Source of the DNA: Novosphingobium sp. AP12
Lineage (GTDB): Bacteria; Pseudomonadota; Alphaproteobacteria; Sphingomonadales; Sphingomonadaceae
NCBI RefSeq assembly: GCF_000281975.1
Contig: NZ_AKKE01000018.1
Location: forward strand, 1 to 36,072
Length of the DNA: 36,072 bases
Direction: 5' to 3'
Position 1 is the stretch's first letter, and each line of letters starts with the position of its first letter. The notes below the pieces were generated by a model. The model was not told the origin of the DNA and searched no databases. It saw only the letters and a list, made by a program, of their open reading frames with translations. Below are positions 16,141 to 24,994 of the stretch, one piece after another. Made by a program: the position numbers and the translations under genes.

Positions 16141-16201
16141 CTTGTTTCGTGCTTCGAGACAGGTGCCCCGCACCCGCCTCAAATGCGAATCGGCCTGCGA
16201 C

Positions 16202-16462
16202 TCAGAGCGCGGCGACGCGCTTGGTCAGGCGCGACAGCTTGCGCGCAGCAGTGTTCTTGTGAAGCACGCCGCGAGCGACGCCGCGAGCCAGCTCGGGCTG
16301 TGCAGCCTTGAGCGCTTCAGCGGCGGCAGCCTTGTCGCCACCGTCGAGAGCCGTTTCGACCTTCTTGACGAAAGTGCGGATGCGGCTGACGCGGTTGGTA
16401 TTGATCTCGGCGCGGCGATCGTTGCGACGGATGCGCTTGCGGGCTTGCGGCGTATTGGCCAT
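16202..16462 (-). CDS. rpsT: 30S ribosomal protein S20
   Basis: An 86-residue, strongly basic, helical protein of the small ribosomal subunit, which binds 16S rRNA. It begins [17 protein letters not shown] and contains the typical [16 protein letters not shown]-terminus. Length is normal. AAAGGA lies just upstream of the ATG. It is transcribed alone or after mutM on the minus strand and is followed by a strong terminator. Confidence 0.97.
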   Translation of the reverse strand: MANTPQARKRIRRNDRRAEINTNRVSRIRTFVKKVETALDGGDKAAAAEALKAAQPELARGVARGVLHKNTAARKLSRLTKRVAAL

Positions 16463-16605
16463 CGAATTTCCTTTGTCTGACCCCCAACTGCTGACTGGGC
16501 GGCCTATGCCTAACGAATCTGCTGTGGCGAGCGGACTCGCCGGAAAGCGCGGCCCTTAGCGATGAAGGCGCTTTGCGTCAACCCGGACGGGCTCGCTCAA
16601 ACCGC

Positions 16606-17418
16606 CTATTTCTGGCACTTGCGGCACCAGAAGGTGCTGCGCCCGCCCTGCACGAAGCGCAGGACCGGCGCCCCGCACGAGCAGGCCTCGCCCTCGCGTC
16701 CGTAGACCTGCCACGAGGCGGCGAAATAGCCCAGCTCTCCATTCGGCTGCGCGTAGTCGCGGATGGTGGAGCCGCCTGCCGCGATTGATTCGCCCAGCAC
16801 GGCCTGGATCGCGGGCACCAGCCGGGATAGCGCGGGGAGGGTGACGAGGCCCGCCGCCTTGTCGGGGCGGATGCCGGCACGGAACAGCGCCTCGCACACA
16901 TAGATGTTGCCGAGCCCCGCGACGATCGTCTGGTCGAGCAGCATCTGCTTGATGGGCGCGATGCGGCCCGCGAAGGCGCCTTGCAGGTGGCGCGGGGTCA
17001 GCCCGTCGCCCAGCGGCTCGGGGCCGAGCGCGGCGAACGCGCCCCACGAATCGAGTCCGGCGGTCGGCACGAGGTCGACCGAGCCGAACCGGCGTGCATC
17101 GTTGAGCGCAAGGACGTGGCCCGCGCCGGTCTCCAGTACGAGATGGTCGTGCTTGTCGGGCGTCTCTGGCTCTATTCGCCAGCGGCCCGACATGCCGAGG
17201 TGGAAGACCATGGTCTGCTCGCGGTCGGTATGGATGAGGCCGTATTTCGCGCGCCGGCCCATGCCGGTCACCCGCGCGCCCGTCAGCGACTGGACGAGGT
17301 CGAGCGGAAAGGGCCGCCGCAGGTCCGGGCGGTTGACCGCGACGCGCGTGATCCGCTCGCCCTCGAGGAAGCGGGCGAGGCCGCGGACGGTGGTTTCTAC
17401 TTCCGGAAGTTCTGGCAT
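16606..17418 (-). CDS. mutM: Formamidopyrimidine-DNA glycosylase (Fpg)
   Basis: A 270-residue glycosylase/AP lyase that removes 8-oxoguanine and formamidopyrimidines. It starts MPELPEVETTVRGL, where Pro2 (N-terminal after Met removal) and Glu3 are catalytic. The helix-two-turn-helix region (LLDQTIVAGLGNIYVCEALFRAGI) is intact. The C-terminal zinc finger reads EACSCGAP...FWCRKCQK, so the first pair is C-x-C and not the usual C-x2-C. The longer frame from 17481 lacks the required MPELPE start. It is divergent from the DMT gene, with 105 bases between starts. Confidence 0.95.
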   Translation of the reverse strand: MPELPEVETTVRGLARFLEGERITRVAVNRPDLRRPFPLDLVQSLTGARVTGMGRRAKYGLIHTDREQTMVFHLGMSGRWRIEPETPDKHDHLVLETGAGHVLALNDARRFGSVDLVPTAGLDSWGAFAALGPEPLGDGLTPRHLQGAFAGRIAPIKQMLLDQTIVAGLGNIYVCEALFRAGIRPDKAAGLVTLPALSRLVPAIQAVLGESIAAGGSTIRDYAQPNGELGYFAASWQVYGREGEACSCGAPVLRFVQGGRSTFWCRKCQK

Positions 17419-17523
17419 GACACGATCCAGATAGGGACACGGGCCGCCCGAGCCAATCCCGCACTGCACGAGACCCGGCAATCGCCCTCGTCAGCGACTC
17501 GTGCCGCCGCTAAGGCATTGGCC

Positions 17524-18438
17524 ATGCCCGAATCCCGATCGAATACGCGTGCCTTCCTCCTGCTCGGCCTCGTGATGCTGTTCTGGGCGGGGAACTCGAT
17601 CACCGGCCGGGGCGTGCGGGGCGACATCCCGCCCTTCACGCTCGCCTTCGGGCGCTGGCTGGTCGCGGTGCTGGTGATCGCGCCCTTCGCCGTGCGCACC
17701 CTGGTGGCGGAGCGGGCGGCAGCGCTGGCCGGGTGGCGCTGGATTCTGGCGCTCGGGTTCCTCGGGATCGTCTGCTTCAATTCCTTCATATATTCCGGCC
17801 TGCACCACACCACTGCCGCCAACGCGCTGCTGCTGCAGGCCTCGATCCCGGCGCTGGTGCTAGTGCTCGACCGCGCGATCTTCGGGACGCGGGCGACGGG
17901 GCTGCAGATCGCAGGCGTGGTCGCCTCGACGCTGGGCGTGGTCTGGATCGTGTTTCGCGGGGACATATCGGCACTGTCGAGCCTGCGGCTGGGCGTGGGC
18001 GATGCGCTGATCCTGTGCGGGGTGCTCGTCTGGGCGCTCTATACGGTACTGCTGCGCAGGAAGCCGGCGATCTCGGCTTCGAGTTTCCTGCTGCTGGTCT
18101 TCGTGATCGGCGCGCTGGCCATGGCGCCGCTGGCGATGTGGGAGTGGCGACAGGGGCTGTCGGTCCACTGGAGCCCGCGGGTGCTGGCGGCCTTCGCTTA
18201 TGTCGGCGTGTTTCCCTCGGTCCTCGCCTACTTCATATACAACACCGCGACCGCGCGGCTCGGCGCGGGCCGGGCGGGGCAGGCGATCACGCTCATGCCG
18301 CTGTTCGGGGCGCTGCTGTCGGCGCTCCTGCTCGGCGAGCGGCTTGAGGGCTACCACTTCGCAGGGATGGCGCTGATCCTGACGGGCATCGCGATCGCGG
18401 CGCTGGCATCGCGGCCCGGACGCGCGAAACAAAACTAA
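17524..18438 (+). CDS. DMT-superfamily (EamA) transporter
   Basis: A 304-residue protein with about ten hydrophobic helices arranged as two EamA repeats. The first starts at FLLLGLVMLFWAGNSITGRG and the second at LGVGDALILCGVLVWALYTVLLRR. The end of the second repeat carries LGERLEGYHFAGMALILTGIAIAAL. Proteins of this type export metabolites or amino acids; the substrate is unknown. The ATG at 17524 begins a normal N-terminus, although the frame is open through the mutM promoter region. A terminator-free 40-base gap separates it from ubiE. Confidence 0.88.
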   Translation: MPESRSNTRAFLLLGLVMLFWAGNSITGRGVRGDIPPFTLAFGRWLVAVLVIAPFAVRTLVAERAAALAGWRWILALGFLGIVCFNSFIYSGLHHTTAANALLLQASIPALVLVLDRAIFGTRATGLQIAGVVASTLGVVWIVFRGDISALSSLRLGVGDALILCGVLVWALYTVLLRRKPAISASSFLLLVFVIGALAMAPLAMWEWRQGLSVHWSPRVLAAFAYVGVFPSVLAYFIYNTATARLGAGRAGQAITLMPLFGALLSALLLGERLEGYHFAGMALILTGIAIAALASRPGRAKQN

Positions 18439-18478
18439 GGTGGCGCGCCCCCGCGCGGATGGTTAGAGGACTGACCCC

Positions 18479-19219
18479 ATGAGCGAAACCAGCGATACCG
18501 TTTCCTTCGGCTACGAAGAAGTCCGTCCCGAGGAGAAGGAGGAGCGCGTTGGCGCCGTCTTCTCCGCCGTCTCGCGCAAGTACGACATCATGAACGACGC
18601 CATGTCGGGCGGCATGCACCGGGTCTGGAAGGACAAGTTCGTGCGCCGCGTGAAGCCGCGCGCGCACGAGCAGATCCTCGACATGGCGGGCGGCACCGGC
18701 GACATCGCCTTCCGCATGGAGAAGGCGGGCGCGCGCATCACCGTCTCGGACATCAACCAGGACATGCTCGACGTCGGCATCGAGCGCGCCATGGACCAGG
18801 GCATCGACACCCTCGTCTGGTCGCGCCAGAACGCCGAGGAGCTGACTTTCGACGACCGTTCCTTCGACGCCTACACGATCGCCTTCGGCATCCGGAACGT
18901 GACCCACATCGACAAGGCGCTGGCCGAGGCGCACCGCGTCCTGAACTACGGCGGGCGCTTCTTCTGCCTCGAATTCTCGACCACCGAATGGCCCGGCTTC
19001 AAGGAAGTCTACGACGCCTACTCGCACAAGCTGGTGCCCAAGATCGGACAGATGATCGCGGGCGATGCCGATTCGTATCGCTACCTGATCGAATCGATCC
19101 GCCGCTTCCCGCCGATGCCCGAGTTCGAGCGCATGATCCGCGAGGCCGGCTTCAGGCATACCAAGGTCGAGCCGATCATGGGCGGCCTCGTCGCGATCCA
19201 TTCGGGCTGGAAGGTCTGA
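18479..19219 (+). CDS. ubiE: Ubiquinone/menaquinone biosynthesis C-methyltransferase
   Basis: A 246-residue SAM-dependent methyltransferase that C-methylates the benzoquinol ring in ubiquinone synthesis. Both family signatures are present: Y35-DIMNDAMSGGMHRVWK (to residue 51), and RVLNYGGRFFCLEFSTTEWP around residues 154-173. The SAM-binding motif is DMAGGTGD (68-75). It is followed after seven bases by ubiB, forming a quinone operon. Confidence 0.97.
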   Translation: MSETSDTVSFGYEEVRPEEKEERVGAVFSAVSRKYDIMNDAMSGGMHRVWKDKFVRRVKPRAHEQILDMAGGTGDIAFRMEKAGARITVSDINQDMLDVGIERAMDQGIDTLVWSRQNAEELTFDDRSFDAYTIAFGIRNVTHIDKALAEAHRVLNYGGRFFCLEFSTTEWPGFKEVYDAYSHKLVPKIGQMIAGDADSYRYLIESIRRFPPMPEFERMIREAGFRHTKVEPIMGGLVAIHSGWKV

Positions 19220-19226
19220 GCCCGGC

Positions 19227-20792
19227 GTGACCAGCACTCCCGTCCACATCTGGCGCCTGCTCAAGTGGGCTCGCGTCCTCGCGCGTCACGGCGCTTTGCG
19301 CGGGATCGAAAACGACCGTAACGCGCCCGCGCCGGTCAAGCGGCTGTGCCGCATCGCCCGCCTCGGGGCGCGCCAGTCGCCGGAGCCCGACTATGCCGGT
19401 GCCTTCCAGGAGATCGGCCCGGCCGCGATCAAGCTCGGCCAGGCATTGGCGACGCGGCCGGACCTTGTTGGTGAAATACCCGCGCGGAACCTGCTGAGCC
19501 TGCAGGACAGCCTGCCGCCGGTGCCTTTCGCGGCCATCCGCACCCAGATCGAGAGCACGTTCGGCCGCCCCATCGATACGCTGTTCGCCAGCATTGAAGA
19601 GGACCCCGTAGGCGCCGCCTCGATCGCGCAGGTGCACCGGGCAGTGACGCTCGACGGGCGGCAGGTCGCGGTCAAGGTCCTGCGCCCCGGCATCCGCGAG
19701 CAGTTCACGCGCGACGTCGATACTTATGAATGGGCCGCGGCACACCTCGAGGCGCTGGGCGGCGAGGCGACGCGCCTGCGCCCGCGCGCGGTCATCGCCA
19801 ATCTCAAGCGCTGGACCCTGCGCGAATTCGACCTGCGGCGCGAGGCGGCCTCGGCCTCCGAGCTTTCGGACGCAATGAAAGGTATCGAGGACTACCGCGT
19901 CCCTGCAATCGACTGGGACCGTACGAACGGTTCGGTGCTGACGCTCGAATGGATCGACGGCATCAAGATGAGCAACCTTGGCGCGCTGCGAGAGGCCGGG
20001 TACGATCTGCCCGCGCTCGCCCGGCGGCTGGTGCTGACTTTCCTCACCCAGGCGATCTCCTGCGGGTTCTTCCACGCCGACATGCACCAGGGTAACCTGT
20101 TCGTGCAGGGCGGCGCGGGGCGCCACACGACCATCGTCGCCATCGATTTCGGCATCATGGGCCGGATCAACCGCCAGGCACGGCTGTGGCTGGCGGAGAT
20201 TCTCTACGGTCTCACCACGGGCAACTACCGCCGCGTCGCGGAAATTCACTTCGAGGCGCAGTATGTGCCCAGCTATCATACGGTCGAGGAGTTCGCGACG
20301 GCGCTGCGCGCGGTGGGCGAGCCGATGCGCGGCAAGGCGGTGTCGGAGCTGTCGGTCGGACAGATGCTCGACGGCCTGTTCGCCATCACCCGCGATTTCG
20401 ACATGGCGGTCCAGCCGCACCTGCTGCTGCTGCAGAAGACCATGGTCATGGTCGAAGGGCTGGCGACCGCGCTCGATCCCAAGATCAACATGTGGGACGT
20501 GTCGGCGCCTTTCGTGAAGGGATGGATTCGCGACGAACTCGGCCCCGAGGCAGTCATCGTCGACCGTCTGCGCGAGGACGTCGACACCCTGCTGCGGCTG
20601 CCCGCGCTGGTCCGCCGGATCGAAGAGAGCTTCCCCGCCAAGGGCGGCGCTCCGGAGCAGGCGCCGCTTCCCGATGTCGACATCATCTGGGCTCGTAAAC
20701 GTGAAAGTAACCATTGGGGTGGCTATGCTCTGGCCGCAATCCTCGGGGGCACTGCGGCGTGGGCACTGACGTACTGGACACTTCTGGCCTGA
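19227..20792 (+). CDS. ubiB: Ubiquinone biosynthesis kinase-like protein UbiB
   Basis: A 521-residue ABC1/ADCK atypical kinase family member needed for ubiquinone synthesis. Hallmarks: the KxGQ motif (K69-L-G-Q72), an Ala-rich loop in DPVGAASIAQVH, Lys150 in VAVKVLRPG, HADMHQGNLFV, and the metal-binding AIDFGIMG. A single hydrophobic C-terminal helix (GGYALAAILGGTAAWALTYW) anchors it to the membrane. The start is GTG at 19227, and translation is likely coupled to ubiE. Confidence 0.95.
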   Translation: MTSTPVHIWRLLKWARVLARHGALRGIENDRNAPAPVKRLCRIARLGARQSPEPDYAGAFQEIGPAAIKLGQALATRPDLVGEIPARNLLSLQDSLPPVPFAAIRTQIESTFGRPIDTLFASIEEDPVGAASIAQVHRAVTLDGRQVAVKVLRPGIREQFTRDVDTYEWAAAHLEALGGEATRLRPRAVIANLKRWTLREFDLRREAASASELSDAMKGIEDYRVPAIDWDRTNGSVLTLEWIDGIKMSNLGALREAGYDLPALARRLVLTFLTQAISCGFFHADMHQGNLFVQGGAGRHTTIVAIDFGIMGRINRQARLWLAEILYGLTTGNYRRVAEIHFEAQYVPSYHTVEEFATALRAVGEPMRGKAVSELSVGQMLDGLFAITRDFDMAVQPHLLLLQKTMVMVEGLATALDPKINMWDVSAPFVKGWIRDELGPEAVIVDRLREDVDTLLRLPALVRRIEESFPAKGGAPEQAPLPDVDIIWARKRESNHWGGYALAAILGGTAAWALTYWTLLA

Positions 20793-20802
20793 GGCCCGCG
20801 GC

Positions 20803-20821
20803 CCCTGTCGTGACGACAGGG
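20803..20821. repeat. Perfect 19-bp palindrome after ubiB
   Basis: CCCTGTCGT and ACGACAGGG flank a central G. It starts ten bases after the ubiB stop. It includes the GTG at 20810 that I prefer as the start of the next gene, so a hairpin here could hide that start codon, or the site could bind a regulator. Confidence 0.7.
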
Positions 20822-21943
20822 TGGTTCGCGTGTCTGTCGCCGCTCGCCGCGCGGGCGGTGCTGGCGGCGCTGGTCGTCGTGCTCATCGCGTCCATGATCG
20901 TGCCGACCAACAAGCCGGGTAACCGCTCGCCATGGGTCGGTCCGGTCGAGGGGCCGGTCGATACCGCCGGCAAGGCGGTCGACACCAAGGACAAGCCCTA
21001 CGACGAGGACATCGCCCTCTACGAAGTCGCGATCGAGCGCATCGCCAGGGGCGAGAACTACTACGACTTCATCGTCCCCGAGCAGCGCGGACGCGACTAC
21101 CCGGTGAACCCCGGCATCGCCGTGCGCCTGCCGACGCTCGCTTACATCGACGCCTGGCTCGGCAAGACCGGGCAGCTTGTCGCCGCCATCGCGCTGATGC
21201 TGGCGATCATCGCGGTGTGGTGGCAGCGGCTGGGCGAGGAACCGGAGGACCACGGGCGCGTGAGGCGTCTGGGCACGGCGCTGGTGTTCGTCGGCGCCTC
21301 GCTGGGGCTCAACCGCCATTACTTCCCGCTTCACGAATTGTGGGCGGGCGGGCTTATGGCGCTGTCTTTCGGCCTGCACCGGATCGGGCGGAACGGGAAG
21401 GATGGCCGCTGGGTCGGGGCATTGCTCGTGGCCGCGCTGGCGCTGGCCATCCGCGAGCATACGCTGCCCTACGTCATGCTCATGGCCGCCTTCGCGCTGT
21501 GGCAGCGCAACTGGCGCGAAGGGGCGGCTTGGAGCCTGCTCATCCTGCTCTTCTTCGCCGGGCTCTGCTGGCACCTCGCCCTCATCGCACGGGACGTGCT
21601 GCCGAGCGACCGCCACGGCCCGCCCTGGCTGGTGCTGCGCGGCATGACGGGCTGGCTCGCCAATGTCGTGCAGTCGAGCAACCTGCGCTGGCTCCCGCAC
21701 TTCCTTGCCGGACCGGCGGTGATCCTGATGACCTTCGGCTGGCTCGGCTGGCGCAGCCGTTCGGGGCTGCTGGGCTTCCTGCTCTGCGCGGGCTACGGCG
21801 CGGCCTTCATGATCGCGGGGCGGTGGGACAACTTCTACTGGGGCGCGATGATCGCGCCCGCCATGTTCGCCGGAATCGTCTTCGCGCCGCGCGCGGTGTC
21901 GCAGCTTCTGGCGGCGGCGCAGATCAGGCGCTCCGCAAACTGA
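20810..21943 (+). CDS. Polytopic membrane protein of unknown function, GT-C-like
   Basis: A protein of about 377 residues with roughly eight or nine hydrophobic helices. The first is at AARAVLAALVVVLIASMIV. A soluble loop contains YDEDIALYEVAIERIARGENYYDFIVPEQRG and then YPVNPGIAVRLPTLAY. The acidic, Tyr-rich first loop and helix pattern recall GT-C fold (DUF2029 or ArnT-like) glycosyltransferases, but no decisive motif is seen. No ATG lies at the right place; a GTG at 20810 avoids overlap with ubiB, and another GTG at 20759 would overlap it. The gene sits between ubiB and coaBC. Confidence 0.72.
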   Translation: MTTGWFACLSPLAARAVLAALVVVLIASMIVPTNKPGNRSPWVGPVEGPVDTAGKAVDTKDKPYDEDIALYEVAIERIARGENYYDFIVPEQRGRDYPVNPGIAVRLPTLAYIDAWLGKTGQLVAAIALMLAIIAVWWQRLGEEPEDHGRVRRLGTALVFVGASLGLNRHYFPLHELWAGGLMALSFGLHRIGRNGKDGRWVGALLVAALALAIREHTLPYVMLMAAFALWQRNWREGAAWSLLILLFFAGLCWHLALIARDVLPSDRHGPPWLVLRGMTGWLANVVQSSNLRWLPHFLAGPAVILMTFGWLGWRSRSGLLGFLLCAGYGAAFMIAGRWDNFYWGAMIAPAMFAGIVFAPRAVSQLLAAAQIRRSAN

Positions 21944-21980
21944 TTGCGTGTCCCTGCCCGCTGTTGCAAAAGCCCGGGTC

Positions 21981-23327
21981 ATGAACGGACCCCGGATTCT
22001 GCTCGTCGTCGGCGGCGGCATCGCTGCCTACAAGTCCTGCGAACTCGTCCGCACCATCCGCAGGAACGGCGGTTCGGTAACCTGCGTCCTGACCGAGGGC
22101 GGGTCGAAGTTCGTGACCCCGATGACGCTCGCCGCGCTGTCCGAAAAGCCGGTGCACACCACGCTCTGGGACCTGAAGAACGAAGCGGAGATGGGCCACA
22201 TCCAGCTCAGCCGCGAGGCCGACCTGGTGGTGGTCTGCCCCGCCACCGCCGATCTCCTTGCCAAGATGGCGGCGGGGATCGCCGACGATATCGCGACCAC
22301 CCTGCTGCTGGCGACCGACAAGCCGGTCATGGCGGTCCCGGCGATGAACGTGCGCATGTGGCAGCACGCCGCCACCGTGCGCAACGTCGCGACCCTGCGC
22401 GGTGCCGGGGTCGACGTGATGGAGCCCGACGAAGGCCCGATGGCCTGCGGCGAGTTCGGGCCCGGCCGCCTGCCCGAGATCGACGCGATCTGGCAGCGGA
22501 TCGTCTGGGCGCTCGGCGGTGACGCTCCCGCGCCACGCTCGGCGCTCGCTGCCAAGGGCGATGCCCGCCCGGCGCCGCCCACCGATCCCGAGGCGATCAA
22601 CCATCTCGTCACCGGAGGGGCCGCCCCGCAGCCCTTCGATGCGCTGGCCGGGCAGCCCGATTTCGATCGCGGCACCGAGCACCGGCTGCTCTACGGCCGC
22701 CACGTCCTCGTCACCGCCGGGCCGACGTGGGAGCCGATCGACCCTGTGCGCTACATCGCCAATCGCTCGTCGGGCAAGCAGGGCTTCGCCATCGCCGCCG
22801 CCGCCGCCGAGGCCGGCGCCCGTGTGACGCTCGTGTCGGGCCCGGTGCATCTGACGACACCCCCGGGTGTGGACCGGGTCGACGTCGAAAGTGCGCTCGA
22901 AATGGCCGAGGCGGTGGCGCAGGCGCTTCCCGCCGACATCGCCGTCATGGTGGCCGCCGTCGCCGACTGGCGCGTGGCGCGCTCGGCCGACCAGAAGCTC
23001 AAGAAGCAGGGCGGCGGCATTCCCGCGCTGGAGCTTACCGAGAACCCCGACATCCTCGCCACCCTCGCGAAAAGCCCGCAGCGCCCGGCGCTGGTGATCG
23101 GTTTCGCGGCCGAAACGCAGGACGTGATCCGCTACGCCCAGGAAAAGCGCGTCCGCAAGGGCGCCGACTGGATCATCGCCAACGACGTCTCGGGCGACGT
23201 CATGGGGGGCGATGCCAACGCCGTCCACATCGTCACCGCCGACGACGTGATCTCGCTTCCCGAAATGCCCAAGGAGGATGTCGCGCGCATCCTCGTCGAA
23301 AGGTTTACCGATGCACTCCCCCGCTGA
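21981..23327 (+). CDS. coaBC: Bifunctional phosphopantothenoylcysteine decarboxylase/synthetase
   Basis: A 448-residue fusion enzyme making 4'-phosphopantetheine from phosphopantothenate and cysteine for coenzyme A. The CoaC part has GGGIAAYK, catalytic His73 (MGHIQLSRE), PAMNVRMW (120-127) and Cys156 in [13 protein letters not shown]. The CoaB part starts near [17 protein letters not shown], with RSSGKQG and the catalytic Lys in KLKKQ. A Pro/Ala-rich linker of about 50 residues joins the halves and is longer than usual. ATG at 21981 is chosen over a GTG at 21948. The 3' end overlaps dut by 17 bases. Confidence 0.95.
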   Translation: MNGPRILLVVGGGIAAYKSCELVRTIRRNGGSVTCVLTEGGSKFVTPMTLAALSEKPVHTTLWDLKNEAEMGHIQLSREADLVVVCPATADLLAKMAAGIADDIATTLLLATDKPVMAVPAMNVRMWQHAATVRNVATLRGAGVDVMEPDEGPMACGEFGPGRLPEIDAIWQRIVWALGGDAPAPRSALAAKGDARPAPPTDPEAINHLVTGGAAPQPFDALAGQPDFDRGTEHRLLYGRHVLVTAGPTWEPIDPVRYIANRSSGKQGFAIAAAAAEAGARVTLVSGPVHLTTPPGVDRVDVESALEMAEAVAQALPADIAVMVAAVADWRVARSADQKLKKQGGGIPALELTENPDILATLAKSPQRPALVIGFAAETQDVIRYAQEKRVRKGADWIIANDVSGDVMGGDANAVHIVTADDVISLPEMPKEDVARILVERFTDALPR

Positions 23328-23781
23328 AGTCCCCGTCATGGTCAAGGTCCTGCCTCACGGCGAGGGACTGGACCTGCCCGCCTACGCCACCGAAGGCGCG
23401 GCCGGCATGGACGTGGTCTCGGCCGAGGACGTGACGCTGGCCCCCGGCGCGCGCCATGCGGTGGCGACGGGCCTGTCGGTGGCGATCCCTGCCGGGTTCG
23501 AGATCCAGGTCCGGCCGCGCTCGGGCCTCGCGCTCAAGCACGGGATCAGCGTGCCCAATTCGCCCGGCACCGTCGATTCGGACTATCGCGGCGAGTTGAA
23601 GGTGATCCTCATCAACCTCGGCGCCGAACCGTTCTCGATCCTCCGCGGCGACCGCGTGGCGCAACTCGTGCTGGCGCCGGTGACGCGCGCTTCGTGGCTG
23701 AAAGTCGATGAACTGGAGGAAACCGTGCGCGGCGAAGGCGGTTTCGGCTCGACCGGCGGGGTAGTCGCGCTGGGCAACTGA
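23311..23781 (+). CDS. dut: dUTP diphosphatase
   Basis: A 156-residue trimeric dUTPase that turns dUTP into dUMP and keeps uracil out of DNA. All five motifs are present in order: [44 protein letters not shown] and [10 protein letters not shown]. The ATG at 23311 lies inside the end of coaBC, with GAAAGG eight bases upstream, which shows tight coupling. The coaBC-dut pairing is common in Alphaproteobacteria. Confidence 0.97.
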   Translation: MHSPAEVPVMVKVLPHGEGLDLPAYATEGAAGMDVVSAEDVTLAPGARHAVATGLSVAIPAGFEIQVRPRSGLALKHGISVPNSPGTVDSDYRGELKVILINLGAEPFSILRGDRVAQLVLAPVTRASWLKVDELEETVRGEGGFGSTGGVVALGN

Positions 23782-23789
23782 GCCCGTGC

Positions 23790-23969
23790 TCAATCGCCGC
23801 TCTTTTCCTTCTCCCGGCGCGACTTGCGCCACTTGAGGCCGTACCAGCTCGCGCCGCCGAGACCGCCGATCATCACCGCGCCCTTGGCCAGCGTCTCGAA
23901 AGCGGTGGTCAACGCTCCGATCGTGACGCCCCAGAAGAGCTGGGAAAGGATGGCCATGAAATTGTGCAT
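23790..23969 (-). CDS. Tiny membrane protein, 59 residues, function unknown
   Basis: From the ATG at 23969, which has GGAG five bases upstream, the product is a hydrophobic stretch (FMAILSQLFWGVTIGALTTA ... AVMIGGLGGASWYGL) followed by a very basic tail (KWRKSRREKEK). One or two membrane helices with a cytoplasmic basic end are likely. I do not recognise the family. A longer frame begins at 24014. It is convergent with dut. Confidence 0.6.
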   Translation of the reverse strand: MHNFMAILSQLFWGVTIGALTTAFETLAKGAVMIGGLGGASWYGLKWRKSRREKEKSGD

Positions 23970-24012
23970 CGGTCTCCGGACGAACATACTGACGGGGCAC
24001 CGCCGCCATAGC

Positions 24013-24045
24013 AAAAGGACGGGCCCGCATTATTTCAGCGGACCC
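24013..24045 (-). terminator. Intrinsic terminator between the DUF4136 gene and the small membrane protein
   Basis: On the minus strand GGGTCCGC (24045-24038) pairs with GCGGGCCC (24028-24021), including one G-U pair that exists only in this orientation. The loop is 9 bases. The short T-run is GTCCTTTTG. It is correctly placed about 60 bases after the DUF4136 stop. Confidence 0.55.
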
Positions 24046-24106
24046 GCCCCTCGGTGTCTCCCACTCTTCGCAGGGGGGAGCCTGTCAGTCAAATTTCGTC
24101 AGAAGG

Positions 24107-24787
24107 TCACTTCTTCTCCGGCGCGACGGTAATGCGCACGGTCTCTCCGGAGTTCCCGGGGAAATTCGTGAACATGGCTTCGACCAGGTTGGGGACGAGA
24201 TACTGCAGGCGATTGGAGGAGGAAACGGCCTCGGCCTTGCCTTCGAACAGGCGCTGGCCATCGGCGACGCGGTCGATCTTCATGTCGATACCGCTGGTGA
24301 AGACGGTGTACGATTCGATGCCGTTGTCGAAGAACGGATCGTAGAAGCCATAGGCCCAGGGACCACCGTAGCCCCAACCGCCCCAGCCGCGGCGTCCGTA
24401 GAAGCCGCCGTAGCCGCCGTAGCCGCCCCAGGGACCCCAGTAGGAACCGGCCATCGGGGTGGAGCGAACGCGCTCGCGGCCCGAATCGACGCCGTAGTTG
24501 AAGCGGACGACGAGATTGGCGCTGGCAGGGTCCTCGACCGGGACATACCCGACCTTGGCCATGCGATCGCGCAGGATCGAGGCGTACGTGGCGAACTCGA
24601 GCCCGCCGGACAGCTTGGGATCGTCGGCGACGATGGCGAAAGTCTGGCCCGCAGGAGCCGGTAGCTGCGACTGGAAGCGCGAGACGTCGGCCTTGAACGG
24701 CGTCGTGCAGGCGGCCAGGGCCATGAGCAGCGCGGCGGCTGCGGCGAGGCGAAGCCTGCCTATTTGCGATCCGGAATGGTGTTTCAT
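24107..24787 (-). CDS. DUF4136-type lipoprotein
   Basis: A 226-residue predicted lipoprotein. The signal peptide ends in the lipobox MALAAC, so C27 would be lipidated. The N-terminal half (FQSQLPAPAGQTFAIVADDP) and the closing part (DGQRLFEGKAEAVSSSNRLQYLVPNLVEAMFTNFPG) match the DUF4136 pattern of outer-membrane or periplasmic proteins. Between them lies a tract of about 45 residues rich in Gly, Tyr, Trp and Phe (near residues 114-157). Function is unknown; the tract may be disordered or may self-associate. Confidence 0.8.
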   Translation of the reverse strand: MKHHSGSQIGRLRLAAAAALLMALAACTTPFKADVSRFQSQLPAPAGQTFAIVADDPKLSGGLEFATYASILRDRMAKVGYVPVEDPASANLVVRFNYGVDSGRERVRSTPMAGSYWGPWGGYGGYGGFYGRRGWGGWGYGGPWAYGFYDPFFDNGIESYTVFTSGIDMKIDRVADGQRLFEGKAEAVSSSNRLQYLVPNLVEAMFTNFPGNSGETVRITVAPEKK

Positions 24788-24994
24788 CTTTTGTCTGCTC
24801 CACGAACTCCGAAGAGCCCCTGACGCCCATCCCCGGCGCGGCCTTCGATTCTTTGCGATACTGTCGTAAAATCAATGCCCTGAATAGCGCTTGAATGAAC
24901 TTGGCGTGCGGCGGGCCGTGCAGCCCGTTCACCCGCCGTCCAACTGATCCGACGACTTGATCGCTTGTCCTTCATGTAGGAAGGGTAGAGCACG

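Noticed and set aside
15593..16201. Chromosomal origin next to dnaA
   Set aside because: No TTATCCACA-type boxes in clusters were seen, and in Alphaproteobacteria the origin is often elsewhere. GC skew across the whole chromosome would be decisive.
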